A stretch of 64,000 nucleotides of DNA from positions 372,001 through 436,000 of the forward strand of contig OZ223206.1 of NCBI GenBank assembly GCA_965140395.1, in the 5' to 3' direction. The notes below the pieces were generated by a model. It did no database searches. It was not told the origin of the DNA and was given only the letters and a program-made list of their open reading frames with translations. Position 1 is the stretch's first letter, and each line of letters starts with the position of its first letter. The translations under genes were made by a program, and so were the position numbers. The DNA comes from Parvibaculum sp002684405 (lineage in GTDB: Bacteria > Pseudomonadota > Alphaproteobacteria > Parvibaculales > Parvibaculaceae). Below are positions 24,862-34,152 of the stretch, one piece after another.

Positions 24862-26753
24862 GTACGGTCGACCGGATGACGCCGGAACAGGAAAAGCCCA
24901 AGCGCGACTATTCCGTCTTCGAAGACGATATCGAAACGACCGGCGTCGACTTTGCCTTGCTGAAACGGCTTTTCAGCTGGATGAAGCCCTATCGGACGCA
25001 AGGCTTCATTGCCATCGGTCTGGTGCTGCTGTCCGCCAGCGCTGCGGTCCTGGCTCCCGTCGTCATCAGCCGCGTTGTGGTGGACGGCATCCTGCTGCCC
25101 GAATCCGGCACGACCGCCCCCGATTTCGGCCAGAAGGCGCTGAACGGTTTCCTCGCGTCGTCGCTCTCGCTTCATCCGCTCATTACCGCCTGCATGCTCT
25201 TTGCCGTGTGGACAGTCTTGTGGGCCGTGTTCAGCCATGGCTTCCGCATCATGCTGGCGCGCACCGTGCTCCATGCGCTGCGCGATCTCCGGCGCGATCT
25301 CTTCGCACATCTGGAGCGACTGCCCTCGAGCTTCTATGACCGTGTCGCCGTGGGCCGGGTGATGACCCGCCTGACCAACGACATCGAAACGCTTTTCGAA
25401 TTGCTGGCAGGCTTCGGCGTGCTCCTGGGCGAATTCGTGCCCTTCTTCGTCGCCGTCTCGGTCATGCTTGCGCTCGATCCGGTGCTGACCGGCGAACTGA
25501 TGGTGCTGCTGCCGATTGCCGCCGTCGCCACCTATGTCTTCCGGGTCGCGTCACGGCGTGTCTATCGGGCGATCCGGTCCTCGCTTTCGCGCCTTAACGA
25601 GAACATGCAGGAAAACCTTTCCGGCATCGAAGTCGTGCAGCTCTATGGACGCGAGCGGCTCAACTACGATCACTACACCTCCATCAATCGCGACAATCGG
25701 GGACAGGAAAACCGGGCAATCCTGATCGAGAGCTTTTACGGCCCGACCATGGACAGCATGGCCTTTCTCGCCATGTCGATGATCATCTGGTTCGGAGGCC
25801 ATCATGTGCTGGGCGGAACGGCCACGCTGGGCAGCGTCGTCCTCTTTGCGCAATTTGCCGACATGATGTTCCGGCCCATCGTCGCCATGGGCGAACAATG
25901 GAACGTACTTTTCCGGGCGATGGCGAGTTCGGAGCGCATCTTCCAGGCGCTGGACTGGGACGAGGCGCTGGCTGAACCGTCGAAGCCCCGGCATCTTCCT
26001 GAAAAGCTCGAGGGCCGCGTCACCTTCGATCATCTCACTTTCGGCTACTCACCCGACAACACGATCCTCAAGGATGTCAGCTTCGCCATCGAGCCCGGCG
26101 AGAAGGTTGCGATCGTCGGCCCCACGGGCTCGGGCAAGACGAGCCTTATCCGGCTGCTCTGCCGCTTCTATGATGTGACGCCAGGATCGATCCTGATCGA
26201 CGGGATCGACATCATGCAGGTCCTGCCTGCCGAGATCCGAACGCGGATCGGCGTCGTGTTGCAGGACTTCCATATCTTTTCGGGCAGCGTTTACGAGAAT
26301 ATCGCACTCGGACATCCAGCCATCACGCGCGAAGCGGCGGAAAGCGCCGCCCGGATGGTTCACGCCGATCCCTTCATCCGCGCCCTGCCGCAGGGATACG
26401 ACACGGTGCTGACGGAGCGCGGGCGCAATCTCAGCCATGGCCAGCGCCAGCTTCTGGCGTTCGCACGCGTGCTGGCGATGAACCCGGAAATCCTGATCCT
26501 CGACGAGGCGACGGCGAGCATCGACACGGAAACGGAGATCGTCATTCAGGATGCGTTGCGCGAACTGACGCGCGGGCGCACCTCTATCATCATCGCGCAT
26601 CGCCTGCAGACGATCCGGGAGGCCGACAAGATCGTGGTGCTCACCCATGGCGAAGTGCGCGAGATCGGCAGCCATGAGGAACTCATGGCGCTGGGCGGTC
26701 TCTACAAGACGCTTTACGAACTTCAGGTGCAGGATGTCAGCGGCGAGGCCTAG
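24858..26753 (+). CDS. ABC exporter subunit 2, degenerate signature (631 aa)
   Basis: Partner half-transporter of the MdlB/BmrD/TM288 type. The membrane domain spans about residues 45-345. Walker A is 'GPTGSGKT' (421-428). The signature reads 'LSHGQ' (525-529) instead of LSGGQ, and Walker B 'LILDE' has the catalytic E550. The changed signature pairs with the Asp-Walker-B of subunit 1, while E550 pairs with the intact LSGGQ of subunit 1. The heterodimer therefore has one consensus and one degenerate ATP site, as in TM287/288. Translationally coupled to subunit 1 through ATGA. Confidence 0.88.
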   Translation: MSTVDRMTPEQEKPKRDYSVFEDDIETTGVDFALLKRLFSWMKPYRTQGFIAIGLVLLSASAAVLAPVVISRVVVDGILLPESGTTAPDFGQKALNGFLASSLSLHPLITACMLFAVWTVLWAVFSHGFRIMLARTVLHALRDLRRDLFAHLERLPSSFYDRVAVGRVMTRLTNDIETLFELLAGFGVLLGEFVPFFVAVSVMLALDPVLTGELMVLLPIAAVATYVFRVASRRVYRAIRSSLSRLNENMQENLSGIEVVQLYGRERLNYDHYTSINRDNRGQENRAILIESFYGPTMDSMAFLAMSMIIWFGGHHVLGGTATLGSVVLFAQFADMMFRPIVAMGEQWNVLFRAMASSERIFQALDWDEALAEPSKPRHLPEKLEGRVTFDHLTFGYSPDNTILKDVSFAIEPGEKVAIVGPTGSGKTSLIRLLCRFYDVTPGSILIDGIDIMQVLPAEIRTRIGVVLQDFHIFSGSVYENIALGHPAITREAAESAARMVHADPFIRALPQGYDTVLTERGRNLSHGQRQLLAFARVLAMNPEILILDEATASIDTETEIVIQDALRELTRGRTSIIIAHRLQTIREADKIVVLTHGEVREIGSHEELMALGGLYKTLYELQVQDVSGEA

Positions 26754-26762
26754 GACCGGGGC

Positions 26763-27626
26763 TCAGAACGCACCCTTTTCGATGCGCATGACATCGGGGC
26801 GCTGCGGATCGAGTACGTAGGACAGCCTCAGAATATAGGCTTTCTTCGTCCCGCCCTTGCCGTTGCCGATCGTTGCCGGTTCGTCGGTTTCATCTTCCGC
26901 GGCCTTCGCCGCCGAGACGGGATCTCCCTGCTTCGCATCGCTTGCAGCCGCGCGGTTCTCGGTATCCGCCTCGCGATAGACGATCTGCACCAGACGGTTC
27001 TTCGTGTCGGTTGCACGGAAGACGAGAATGCCGCCATTGCGCAAGCGGCGGTCGGCCACTTGTCGTTTCGGGTCGAAGCCGAGTTTCGAGAAATAGGATT
27101 TCAGCATCACTGCCGTTTTGGCGACCTGCATGCCTTTCGCCTGGGCTGAAACCGGCGTTCCCCAGATGATATTCACCTGGGTCAGACCCTTGGACTTGTA
27201 GCCGATGATGTAACCGATCCGGGCGGCGCCGGTGTCCGGCAAGAGGTCTTCGGTGCGGATCACGAGCGCACGCGTGCCGGTGGCAAGATTGTCCCGTACA
27301 AGGATTTTGTCCTTGCCGATCCCGAAATCCTTCTTGATCGCCGCACGGATCGCCTTCTCGTCGTCGCCGAATTCAGCGGAGCGGAACCCATAGACGCTTG
27401 CTGTTGTCGCGGGCTGCACCTGCTGCCCTGCCCCGCTCGCTGCCGTCATCGCGAGGGCACTGCCGCGGTCGGAAACTTTCTGCGCGTCGGCGGAGTTGTA
27501 TCCGACGAATGCGGCGGCGCCGATCACCATGACCGCCATCAGCCCGGCGAGACCGATGAACTGCGGCTTCACACGCATCGCCTTTTTCCGTGGCCGGGCC
27601 GTTCTGGATTCCGTGTCTTGCACCAT
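26763..27626 (-). CDS. Membrane-anchored hypothetical protein (287 aa)
   Basis: A basic cytoplasmic N-terminus (residues 1-22) and one membrane helix (about 23-45, 'FIGLAGLMAVMVIGAAAFVGY') are followed by a periplasmic domain of about 240 residues. The periplasmic part has a Ser/Ala-rich linker, a compact alpha/beta domain ('FGDDEKAIRAAIKKDFG', 'GYIIGYKSKGLTQVNIIWG') and a Lys/Glu-rich tail ending in a beta strand. I do not recognise the family. It ends 9 bases from the convergent ABC exporter operon. The alternative start at residue 17 (MRVKPQ) would leave a shorter cytoplasmic part. Confidence 0.65.
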   Translation of the reverse strand: MVQDTESRTARPRKKAMRVKPQFIGLAGLMAVMVIGAAAFVGYNSADAQKVSDRGSALAMTAASGAGQQVQPATTASVYGFRSAEFGDDEKAIRAAIKKDFGIGKDKILVRDNLATGTRALVIRTEDLLPDTGAARIGYIIGYKSKGLTQVNIIWGTPVSAQAKGMQVAKTAVMLKSYFSKLGFDPKRQVADRRLRNGGILVFRATDTKNRLVQIVYREADTENRAAASDAKQGDPVSAAKAAEDETDEPATIGNGKGGTKKAYILRLSYVLDPQRPDVMRIEKGAF

Positions 27627-27744
27627 TCAGGCCGCTCCCGTCGCCGTGTTTCTCATCGCGACAGGTCTATCACGCAGGCGCAGGCCCGCTCATGCCGAAT
27701 GTGCCGTTGTGGGGCGGGAGAATGATCCGGAACCGATGGATTTT

Positions 27745-28257
27745 TCACCCATCCGAAGCTTCAATGTTGGAGAGCATGGACTTCAATGCGTCGTCGAGCT
27801 TCCTGATCTGCTTTTCATTCGCACCGGATTGCTTCCACAGCTTGCCCTGACTTTCCAGAATCGCGTGGATCACATCTTCGCTTAGCGCCTTGCCCTTTTC
27901 AGTGAGGCGGATGTTCTTGCCTCGCTTGTCCTCCGCATCCGGCATAAGCTCGATCAGTCCCTTCTCCGAAAGGGATTTCAGGGCCCGCGTCATACCGCCC
28001 GAGGTGACCAGAAGATGACGGGACAGGACAGAAGGCCGAACCGGCTCGTCCGTGGACATCTTGCGCAATGTGGCCAACGCATCGACCTCGACGCCGGAAA
28101 GGCCGAATTTACGGATCTGGACATTGGCAACCTGCCGCATAAGGCCCTGCAGCCTCAAAAGCCGGATCACCAGCCTGTGCGCGGGCGTGTCGACCTCCGG
28201 CCAATTCGACGCCTGCTCGCTCAGCAGCGTTTCCGTATCTTCCCTATTTTCCTTCAC
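27745..28257 (-). CDS. MarR-family regulator of the RND pump (170 aa)
   Basis: Winged-helix MarR protein. The DNA-binding part includes 'GLSGVEVDALATLRKMS', the recognition helix 'LSRHLLVTSGGMTRALKSLSEKGLIE' and the wing 'PDAEDKRGKNIRLTEKGKAL'. The N- and C-terminal helices form the dimer interface. It starts with GTG. It is divergent from an RND efflux operon, and the 54-bp concentric palindrome 24 bp upstream is its likely operator for repressing both itself and the pump. The inducer is probably a pump substrate (inference). Confidence 0.87.
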   Translation of the reverse strand: MKENREDTETLLSEQASNWPEVDTPAHRLVIRLLRLQGLMRQVANVQIRKFGLSGVEVDALATLRKMSTDEPVRPSVLSRHLLVTSGGMTRALKSLSEKGLIELMPDAEDKRGKNIRLTEKGKALSEDVIHAILESQGKLWKQSGANEKQIRKLDDALKSMLSNIEASDG

Positions 28258-28280
28258 GCCCCTCTTGCACTCCCTCTAAT

Positions 28281-28334
28281 TTCAACTAAATTTCACTTGC
28301 AAGAAAGCTTTCTTGCAAGCATTTTAAAGTTGAA
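28281..28334. promoter_or_regulatory. Concentric palindrome, MarR/RND operator
   Basis: A perfect 24-bp palindrome (28296-28319) is built from CTTGCAAGAAAG and its complement CTTTCTTGCAAG. Outer arms TTCAACT (28281-28287) and AGTTGAA (28328-28334) share exactly the same centre, 28307.5, with 8 unpaired bases on each side. Another CTTGCA half-site lies at 28263-28268. The element sits between the divergent MarR and RND genes. The inner repeat itself contains two CTTGCAAG palindromes 16 bp apart, so two dimers could bind. Confidence 0.75.
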
Positions 28335-28483
28335 TTGGCGGCTGACAATAGCCCCTTTTGCCAGCCCCTTCGCCGCCCCCCAAAAGTTCTGCGGCCTTCC
28401 TGCCTGCCCGGCGCGCCTGTCTGCCGCCCTGCATAAAGGCATATCTCGGCCCCCAAAAGGCACCCTGGACCAAGGAAAACTAT

Positions 28484-29602
28484 ATGCGTCACCTCCCCAT
28501 CGCTGCACTTATTCTCTGCGCCGCTGGGCTTTCCGTAGCGTCACCGGCGTCTGCCCAGCAGATGCCGGGCGGTGGTGCCCCGGCAGTCGAGGTTGTCTCG
28601 GTCCAGCAGCACGCCGTGCGGAACCGGCAGGAATTCAACGGCCGAATCGAAGCGACCGAGAAAGTCGAAATCCGCGCCCGCGTCGAGGGCTATCTCGGCC
28701 CGCTTCAATATGAAGAAGGCAGCCGGGTCAAGCAGGGCGATCTGCTTTTCGTGATCGAGAAGGATCGCTACCAGGCCGACCTGAAGGAAGCCGAAGCCAA
28801 TCTGGCCAGCGCGAAGGCGGAAGCGCGGCTTGCAACGACGAGCTATGAGCGTGCGCGGAAGCTCGTCGCCCGCAAGGCGGTGGCTCAGTCGCAGCTCGAC
28901 GATGCAACGGCAAATCTGCAAAAGGCGAAAGCCGCCGTGCAGGCGCAGGAGGCCTCCGTCTCGCTGGCTCAGCTCAATCTCGACTATACGGACATCAAGG
29001 CTCCGATAGACGGCCGCATCGGCAAGGCCTCCTTTTCCAAGGGCGCATATGTAAGCCCCTCTTCCGGATCGCTTGCGCTTCTCGTCGCGCAGGATCCCAT
29101 CGACGTCACCTGGCCCGTGCCGTCGCGCCAATATACGGAGCTGGTGAAAGGCGGCGCGAAGAAAGAGAGCGTCAGGGTGAAGCTCCTTCTGCCGGATGGA
29201 ACGGAATACGGGCCTGACGGCACCATTCTCTATGCCGAACCCAGCGCGAATGAATCCACCAATACCATCACGGTGCGCGCGTCCTTCCCCAATCCCGACA
29301 TGCTCCTCGTCGACCAGCAGCTCGTGACGGTCATTATCGAGAGCCGCAAGGGCGAGCCGCGTATCACCGTGCCTCAGGCTTCGCTCCAGATCGATCAGCA
29401 GGGCGCCTATGTGCTGGTGGTCGACAAGGACAGCAAGGCCGAAATCCGCCGGATCGAGACGGGCGAACAAATCGGCAAGGACATCGTTGTCACCAAGGGC
29501 CTTGCGGAGGGCGACCGCGTCATCACGGTCGGCCAGCAAAATGTGCAGCCCGGCATGACCGTTTCCGCCCATGAATCCAAAGGGGCGGAGGGACTGCAGT
29601 GA
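28484..29602 (+). CDS. RND efflux periplasmic adaptor, AcrA/MexA family (372 aa)
   Basis: Membrane-fusion protein that bridges the RND pump and an outer-membrane channel. A signal peptide (residues 1-23, cleaving after 'ASPASA') lacks a lipobox Cys, unlike AcrA. The barrel-sandwich half is 'RARVEGYLGPLQYEEGSRVKQGDLLF', then a coiled-coil hairpin (about 85-165) rich in Ala/Lys/Glu, and the return 'LDYTDIKAPIDGRIGKASFSKGAYV'. The ATG at 28484 (MRHLPI) follows AAGGAAA. The stop overlaps the GTG of the pump gene (GTGA). No TolC-type channel gene is in the window. Confidence 0.92.
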   Translation: MRHLPIAALILCAAGLSVASPASAQQMPGGGAPAVEVVSVQQHAVRNRQEFNGRIEATEKVEIRARVEGYLGPLQYEEGSRVKQGDLLFVIEKDRYQADLKEAEANLASAKAEARLATTSYERARKLVARKAVAQSQLDDATANLQKAKAAVQAQEASVSLAQLNLDYTDIKAPIDGRIGKASFSKGAYVSPSSGSLALLVAQDPIDVTWPVPSRQYTELVKGGAKKESVRVKLLLPDGTEYGPDGTILYAEPSANESTNTITVRASFPNPDMLLVDQQLVTVIIESRKGEPRITVPQASLQIDQQGAYVLVVDKDSKAEIRRIETGEQIGKDIVVTKGLAEGDRVITVGQQNVQPGMTVSAHESKGAEGLQ

Positions 29603-32600
29603 TCTACGACCTTTTTATCAAGCGTCCCCGGCTTGCCATGGTGATTTCCATCGTGGTGACGCTGGCAGGCATCCTGTCGCTGCAGGTATTGCCGGTTTCG
29701 CAATATCCCGACATCGCCCCGCCCACCGTCTCGGTCAGTGCGAGCTACCCCGGCGCCGATGCGCAGGTGGTGGAAGAAAGCATCGCCCAGCCGGTGGAAG
29801 ATGCGATCAACGGCGTCGACAACATGATCTACATGAAGTCGGCATCCAACGCGGACGGTTCCTACTCGCTTACCGTCTCCTTCGCCGTCGGGACAGACCC
29901 CGATCTGGCGACGATGAACACGCAGACACGGGCGGCGCAGGCGGAAGCAAACCTTCCGGAAGATGTGCAGCGGACGGGCGTCACGGTCAGGAAGCAGTCC
30001 GGCGACATTCTGCAGCTCTACGGTTTCTATACGACCGGCGACAAGTTCGACCGGTTGTTCCTGTCCAACTATCTGACGCTGAACGTGCTGAACGAATTGA
30101 AGCGCGTCGATGGCGTGGGTAATGCACAGATATTCGGCGCCGCCGATTATTCGATGCGCATATGGATCGACAATCCGCAATTGCTCACCAATCTGGGGCT
30201 CACCAACCAGGACCTCATTCGGGCGATCCGGAACCAGAACGTGCAGGCGCCTGCGGGTACGCTGGGCGCCGCGCCGCTTTCCGACGACCAGTCGCTTCAG
30301 TTGACGGTTCGCACCAAGGGACGCCTCAAGACGGCCGAGGAATTCGGCAATATCGTCGTCCGCGCCGAACCCGACGGCTCGTTCGTCCGGCTCAAGGATG
30401 TGGCGCGCGTCGAGCTCAGTTCCAAATCCTTCGGCGAGAACGCGACGCTTGACGGCAAGCCGTCGGCGGCGCTGGCCGTCAATCTGGCGCCCGGTGCCAA
30501 TGCGGTGACGACGGCCGAAGCCGTGCAGGCGCGGCTTGAAGAACTTTCAAAGCGTTTCCCCGAGGGCCTCCACTACACGAAGATGATCGACGGTGCCGAC
30601 TTCGTGAATGAGATGATCGCCAAGGTGGCCGAGACGCTTCTGGAAGCCTTCGCGCTTGTCGCCATCGTCGTCTTCGTATTTCTGGGCCGGTTCCGCCCGA
30701 CCGTCATTCCGCTGCTCGCAGTGCCGGTCGCGATTATCGGCGCCTTTACGGTTCTTCTCGCTTTCGGCTATTCGGCCAATACGATCTCGCTGCTCGCTCT
30801 GGTGCTCGCCATCGGTATCGTCGTCGACGATGCCATCATCGTGGTGGAGAATGTCGAGCGCGTGATGGAGGAAGAGCCGGACCTCACGCCCGCGCAGGCC
30901 GCGCATAAAGCAATGGGCGAAATTGCCGGCTCTATCATCGCCATCACGCTGGTGCTGCTGGCGGTCTTCATCCCCGTGGCCGTCCTCCCCGGCTCGTCCG
31001 GTGTCCTCTTCCGGCAGTTCGCCGTGGCAATTTCCGCCGCCATGGTGATCTCGGGCATCAACGCGCTAACGCTCACCCCCGCGCTCTGCGCCATGTTCCT
31101 GCGGCCCGGCGAACCGGCGAGCTTCATGCGTCCGGTCTCCGCCTTCATCCATAAGGCCGCCGGGAAATATGCCGCTTTCATCGGTCGCTTCGTGCGTGTG
31201 GCAATCGTCTCTCTTGGCGCTGTGGTGGTGGTCGCGATCGTCGCCTTCCTGGCCATTCGTTATACGCCGGCCGGTTTCGTGCCCGATGAGGACAAGGGCT
31301 ATGTCATTGCCATCTATCAGCTTCCGGCAGGCGCGTCGCTCAACCGCACCATTGCCATCGGCGACAAGGCCGTGGACGTTATCCGCAAGGACCCGGCAGT
31401 CGACAATGTGGTCCGCGTAGCGGGGATCGACATTCTGGGCGGCGGCTCCGCCCCCAATGCCGGCGTGATGTTCATCAAGCTGAAGGACTATGCGCAACGC
31501 CGCTCGCCCGACCTTTATGCGCCGGCGGTTCTTGGTCGCCTGGTGCCTCAACTCATGGCTATTCCCGGCGCGAACTTCATTCCGCTGAACCCGCCCGCGA
31601 TCAACGGCATGGGCCGGGCCGGCGGCTTCGAATACATTCTGGAAGCGCTGCAAGGCCAGTCCCCGACGGACATGGCCGCCGTCACCCGCGCCCTCATGGT
31701 CGCGGGAAATCAGCAGCCCAAAATCGGCTCGCTCTTTTCTACATTCGATGCGTCGACGCCGCAGGTGCGCCTCGACATCGATCGAGACAAAGCGCAAACG
31801 CTCGGCATCACCATCAGCGATGTCTTCACCGAACTGCAGTCGCAGCTGGGCGGCTACTACGTCAACGACTTCAACCTGTTCGGCCGCACCTGGACGGTCT
31901 ATCTGCAGGCGGCGAAGGAATATCGATCACGCATCGACGACATCTACGCCATTCAGGTGCGTAACGACAAAGGCAAGATGGTGCCGATATCGAGCTTCGC
32001 TACCGCGCATCTCGATTCCGGCCCGCGCCAGATCACGCGATACAATAACTATCGCGCCGTCTCCCTGAACGGCACGGCGGCGCCGGGATACGGTCTCGGC
32101 GAGGCCATGAACGCGATGGAGAAGATCAGCCCCGAGACGCTGCCTTCCGGCTATGCCTATGAGTGGACGGGCCTTGCCAAACAGCAGCAGGAAGCGGCAG
32201 GCCAGACGGGCCTGGTGCTCGGCCTTGCCTTCGTCTTTGCCTATCTCTTCCTCGTCGCTCTCTATGAAAGCTGGGTGATCCCCGCCGCTGTGCTGTCGTC
32301 GGTGGTCGTCGCGGTGCTCGGCGCCCTGTTCGGCATCTGGATCGCAGGGCTCAGTTTCGACCTCTATGCCCAAATCGGCATCGTGGTGCTGGTGGCGCTG
32401 GCGGCAAAGAACGCCATCCTCGTCAACACCTTCGCGCTGGAGCAGCGCTCATCCGGCGCCGATCTCGACCATGCGGCGACGCATGGCGCAGAGATGCGGT
32501 TCCGCCCGGTGATGATGACGAGCTTTGCCTTCATCATGGGGCTTGTACCGCTCGCCACGGCGTCCGGCCCCGGCGCGGGCGCCATGGTCGCAGTCGGTGT

Positions 32601-32748
32601 GCCGGTTCTCTTCGGCATGCTGTTCGCGTCGAGCTTCGGGATGCTTCTTATCCCGCTTCTCTTCCACACCTTCCAGCAATGGCGCGAGAAATTCGGCGGC
32701 TGGAAGCCGGGCATGGAAACGGTTCCGGGTGCCGAACCCGACATTTGA
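29599..32748 (+). CDS. RND multidrug efflux pump, AcrB/MexB family (1049 aa)
   Basis: Inner-membrane proton-driven trimeric HAE1 pump. Twelve membrane helices are interrupted by two large periplasmic loops. Motifs: 'FIKRPRLAMVISIVVTLAG' at the N-terminus, 'AIGIVVDDAIIVVENVERVM' in helix 4 with the paired Asp of the proton relay, and 'GFVPDEDKGYVIAIYQLPAGASLNRT' in the second loop. A Lys in helix 10 is seen as 'ALAAKNAILVNTFA'. Full-length for the family. The start is GTG and translation is coupled to the adaptor by a 4-base overlap. Regulated presumably by the divergent MarR protein. Confidence 0.95.
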   Translation: MIYDLFIKRPRLAMVISIVVTLAGILSLQVLPVSQYPDIAPPTVSVSASYPGADAQVVEESIAQPVEDAINGVDNMIYMKSASNADGSYSLTVSFAVGTDPDLATMNTQTRAAQAEANLPEDVQRTGVTVRKQSGDILQLYGFYTTGDKFDRLFLSNYLTLNVLNELKRVDGVGNAQIFGAADYSMRIWIDNPQLLTNLGLTNQDLIRAIRNQNVQAPAGTLGAAPLSDDQSLQLTVRTKGRLKTAEEFGNIVVRAEPDGSFVRLKDVARVELSSKSFGENATLDGKPSAALAVNLAPGANAVTTAEAVQARLEELSKRFPEGLHYTKMIDGADFVNEMIAKVAETLLEAFALVAIVVFVFLGRFRPTVIPLLAVPVAIIGAFTVLLAFGYSANTISLLALVLAIGIVVDDAIIVVENVERVMEEEPDLTPAQAAHKAMGEIAGSIIAITLVLLAVFIPVAVLPGSSGVLFRQFAVAISAAMVISGINALTLTPALCAMFLRPGEPASFMRPVSAFIHKAAGKYAAFIGRFVRVAIVSLGAVVVVAIVAFLAIRYTPAGFVPDEDKGYVIAIYQLPAGASLNRTIAIGDKAVDVIRKDPAVDNVVRVAGIDILGGGSAPNAGVMFIKLKDYAQRRSPDLYAPAVLGRLVPQLMAIPGANFIPLNPPAINGMGRAGGFEYILEALQGQSPTDMAAVTRALMVAGNQQPKIGSLFSTFDASTPQVRLDIDRDKAQTLGITISDVFTELQSQLGGYYVNDFNLFGRTWTVYLQAAKEYRSRIDDIYAIQVRNDKGKMVPISSFATAHLDSGPRQITRYNNYRAVSLNGTAAPGYGLGEAMNAMEKISPETLPSGYAYEWTGLAKQQQEAAGQTGLVLGLAFVFAYLFLVALYESWVIPAAVLSSVVVAVLGALFGIWIAGLSFDLYAQIGIVVLVALAAKNAILVNTFALEQRSSGADLDHAATHGAEMRFRPVMMTSFAFIMGLVPLATASGPGAGAMVAVGVPVLFGMLFASSFGMLLIPLLFHTFQQWREKFGGWKPGMETVPGAEPDI

Positions 32749-32776
32749 ATTGCTCCGCTCCCTCGCGGAGCATGAG

Positions 32777-32817
32777 CGGGCGGATCCCCCCTCTCCCCCT
32801 TTTGCGGGATCCGCCCG
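32777..32817 (+). terminator. Stem-loop after the RND operon
   Basis: A 12-bp perfect stem, CGGGCGGATCCC / GGGATCCGCCCG, with a pyrimidine-rich 17-base loop lies 28 bp after the pump stop codon. There is no T-run after it, so it may act as an RNA-stabilising structure or a Rho-assisted terminator rather than a classic intrinsic one. Confidence 0.5.
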
Positions 32818-32906
32818 TTCTACCCCCTCCACGCCACTCCTTCCCTTTGCATTCCTTCCGCCGCGCCACGCTGCTAACCTCGATGATGAGAGGAAGGGAC
32901 CGGCGC

Positions 32907-33365
32907 ATGAAACGAATGACTGGCTATGCCGCGACGCTGCTGATCGCAGGACTTGCGATATTCGCCTCTGTCGCGGACGCGGAAACGCCCGGCGTTCCTG
33001 TCACGTTGAACGGCTACAGCGCCATTGACGGCGACGACCTCACCATTACCGGCGAGACATCGGCCCCGGACGGGGCATGGCTGATCTTCGCGACCTATTC
33101 GGTCGAGAAACCGCGTATCCGCAAGAGAAGCTATATGCTCGTGAAGAACGGCCGGTTTTCCGCGCAGGTGAACATTCATGGCTGGCCGACCGGTGAGATC
33201 GAAACCGACATTCATTTTCAGACCATGCTGCCCGAACGCGAACAGCCCGCCATCGTGTTCCAGAAATACGGCGCCAAGGGGGAACGGATGACGGGCAAGG
33301 TCGTGGTGCAGGAAGGCGAGGCCTATCGCGCCGCCGTCATCGAATTACGCGCCTACAATCCCTGA
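32907..33365 (+). CDS. Secreted hypothetical protein (152 aa)
   Basis: N-terminal signal peptide (residues 1-25, 'LLIAGLAIFASVADA') followed by a domain of about 125 residues made mostly of beta strands, for example 'PVTLNGYSAIDGDDLTITGE' and 'KGERMTGKVVVQEGE'. It resembles an Ig-like or lipocalin-like sandwich, without Cys. I do not recognise the family. AGGAAGG precedes the ATG at 32907; ATG codons at 32883 and 32886 are possible earlier starts. It ends 4 bases from the convergent hmuV gene. Confidence 0.65.
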   Translation: MKRMTGYAATLLIAGLAIFASVADAETPGVPVTLNGYSAIDGDDLTITGETSAPDGAWLIFATYSVEKPRIRKRSYMLVKNGRFSAQVNIHGWPTGEIETDIHFQTMLPEREQPAIVFQKYGAKGERMTGKVVVQEGEAYRAAVIELRAYNP

Positions 33366-33369
33366 CCGC

Positions 33370-34152
33370 TCAGGCCACAAAAATTTGCGGACAGCCCCGT
33401 GCGGGATGCTCGAGCACGCGCAGATCGATTCCGTAAAGCGCACTGAGCCGTTCTTCGGTCAGCACCTCGCGCGGCGTTCCCTCCGCGACGATACATCCCC
33501 TGTCGAGAATGGCGACGCGATCGGCATGGAAGGCGGCGAGATTCGGCTCGTGCAGAATGGCAAAGACCGACGCGCCGTCCCCGTTCAACGCTCTGGCACG
33601 GGCAAGGATATGGTATTGATGGGTAAGATCGAGATTGTTTGTCGGCTCATCGAGCAGCAGGTAGCGCGTCTGCTCGTTGGCGCGTGAGGGCCATATCTGA
33701 GCCAGCACGCGCGCCAGTTGCACGCGCTGGCGTTCGCCGCCCGACAGCGTCGTATATTGCCGTTCGCACAAATGGGCGATGCCCGCCGCATCGAGCGCGT
33801 CCTGCGCGATACGGACATCTTCCTCTTCTTCGGTTCTGCCGATATGGGGACTTCGTCCCATCAGCACGACATCCATGACATCGAAGCCGAAACTCAGCTC
33901 CGATTGCTGCGGCAGCACGGCGCGGCGGCGGGCCAGCGCTGCCGCGTCATGCGCGGCAAGCGGCACATTGTCGAGATAAACCTCCCCCGCGTCGGGCGAC
34001 AGCGTACCTGCAAGCGCCGAAATCAGCGTCGTCTTGCCTGCGCCATTGGGCCCGATCACGGCCAGAAATTCGCTCGGGCGCATTTCGAGCGACACATCGT
34101 CCAGAATGGTCTTGCCGCCCCGTATCACCGTCAGGTCGCGCGCTTCCAGCAT
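33370..34152 (-). CDS. hmuV: Haem ABC transporter ATPase HmuV (260 aa)
   Basis: ATP-binding subunit of the inner-membrane haem importer. Walker A 'GPNGAGKTT', Q-loop 'VLPQQSELSFGFDVMDVVLMGR' typical of iron-siderophore/haem/B12 ATPases, signature 'LSGGERQRVQLARVLAQIW' and Walker B 'LLLDEPTNNLDL' are all intact. The C-terminal 'LSALYGIDLRV' segment is the FecE/HmuV-type tail. Its start overlaps the hmuU stop (TAATG), so it is the last gene of the haem operon. A longer upstream extension is only read-through of hmuU in another frame. Confidence 0.92.
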   Translation of the reverse strand: MLEARDLTVIRGGKTILDDVSLEMRPSEFLAVIGPNGAGKTTLISALAGTLSPDAGEVYLDNVPLAAHDAAALARRRAVLPQQSELSFGFDVMDVVLMGRSPHIGRTEEEEDVRIAQDALDAAGIAHLCERQYTTLSGGERQRVQLARVLAQIWPSRANEQTRYLLLDEPTNNLDLTHQYHILARARALNGDGASVFAILHEPNLAAFHADRVAILDRGCIVAEGTPREVLTEERLSALYGIDLRVLEHPARGCPQIFVA

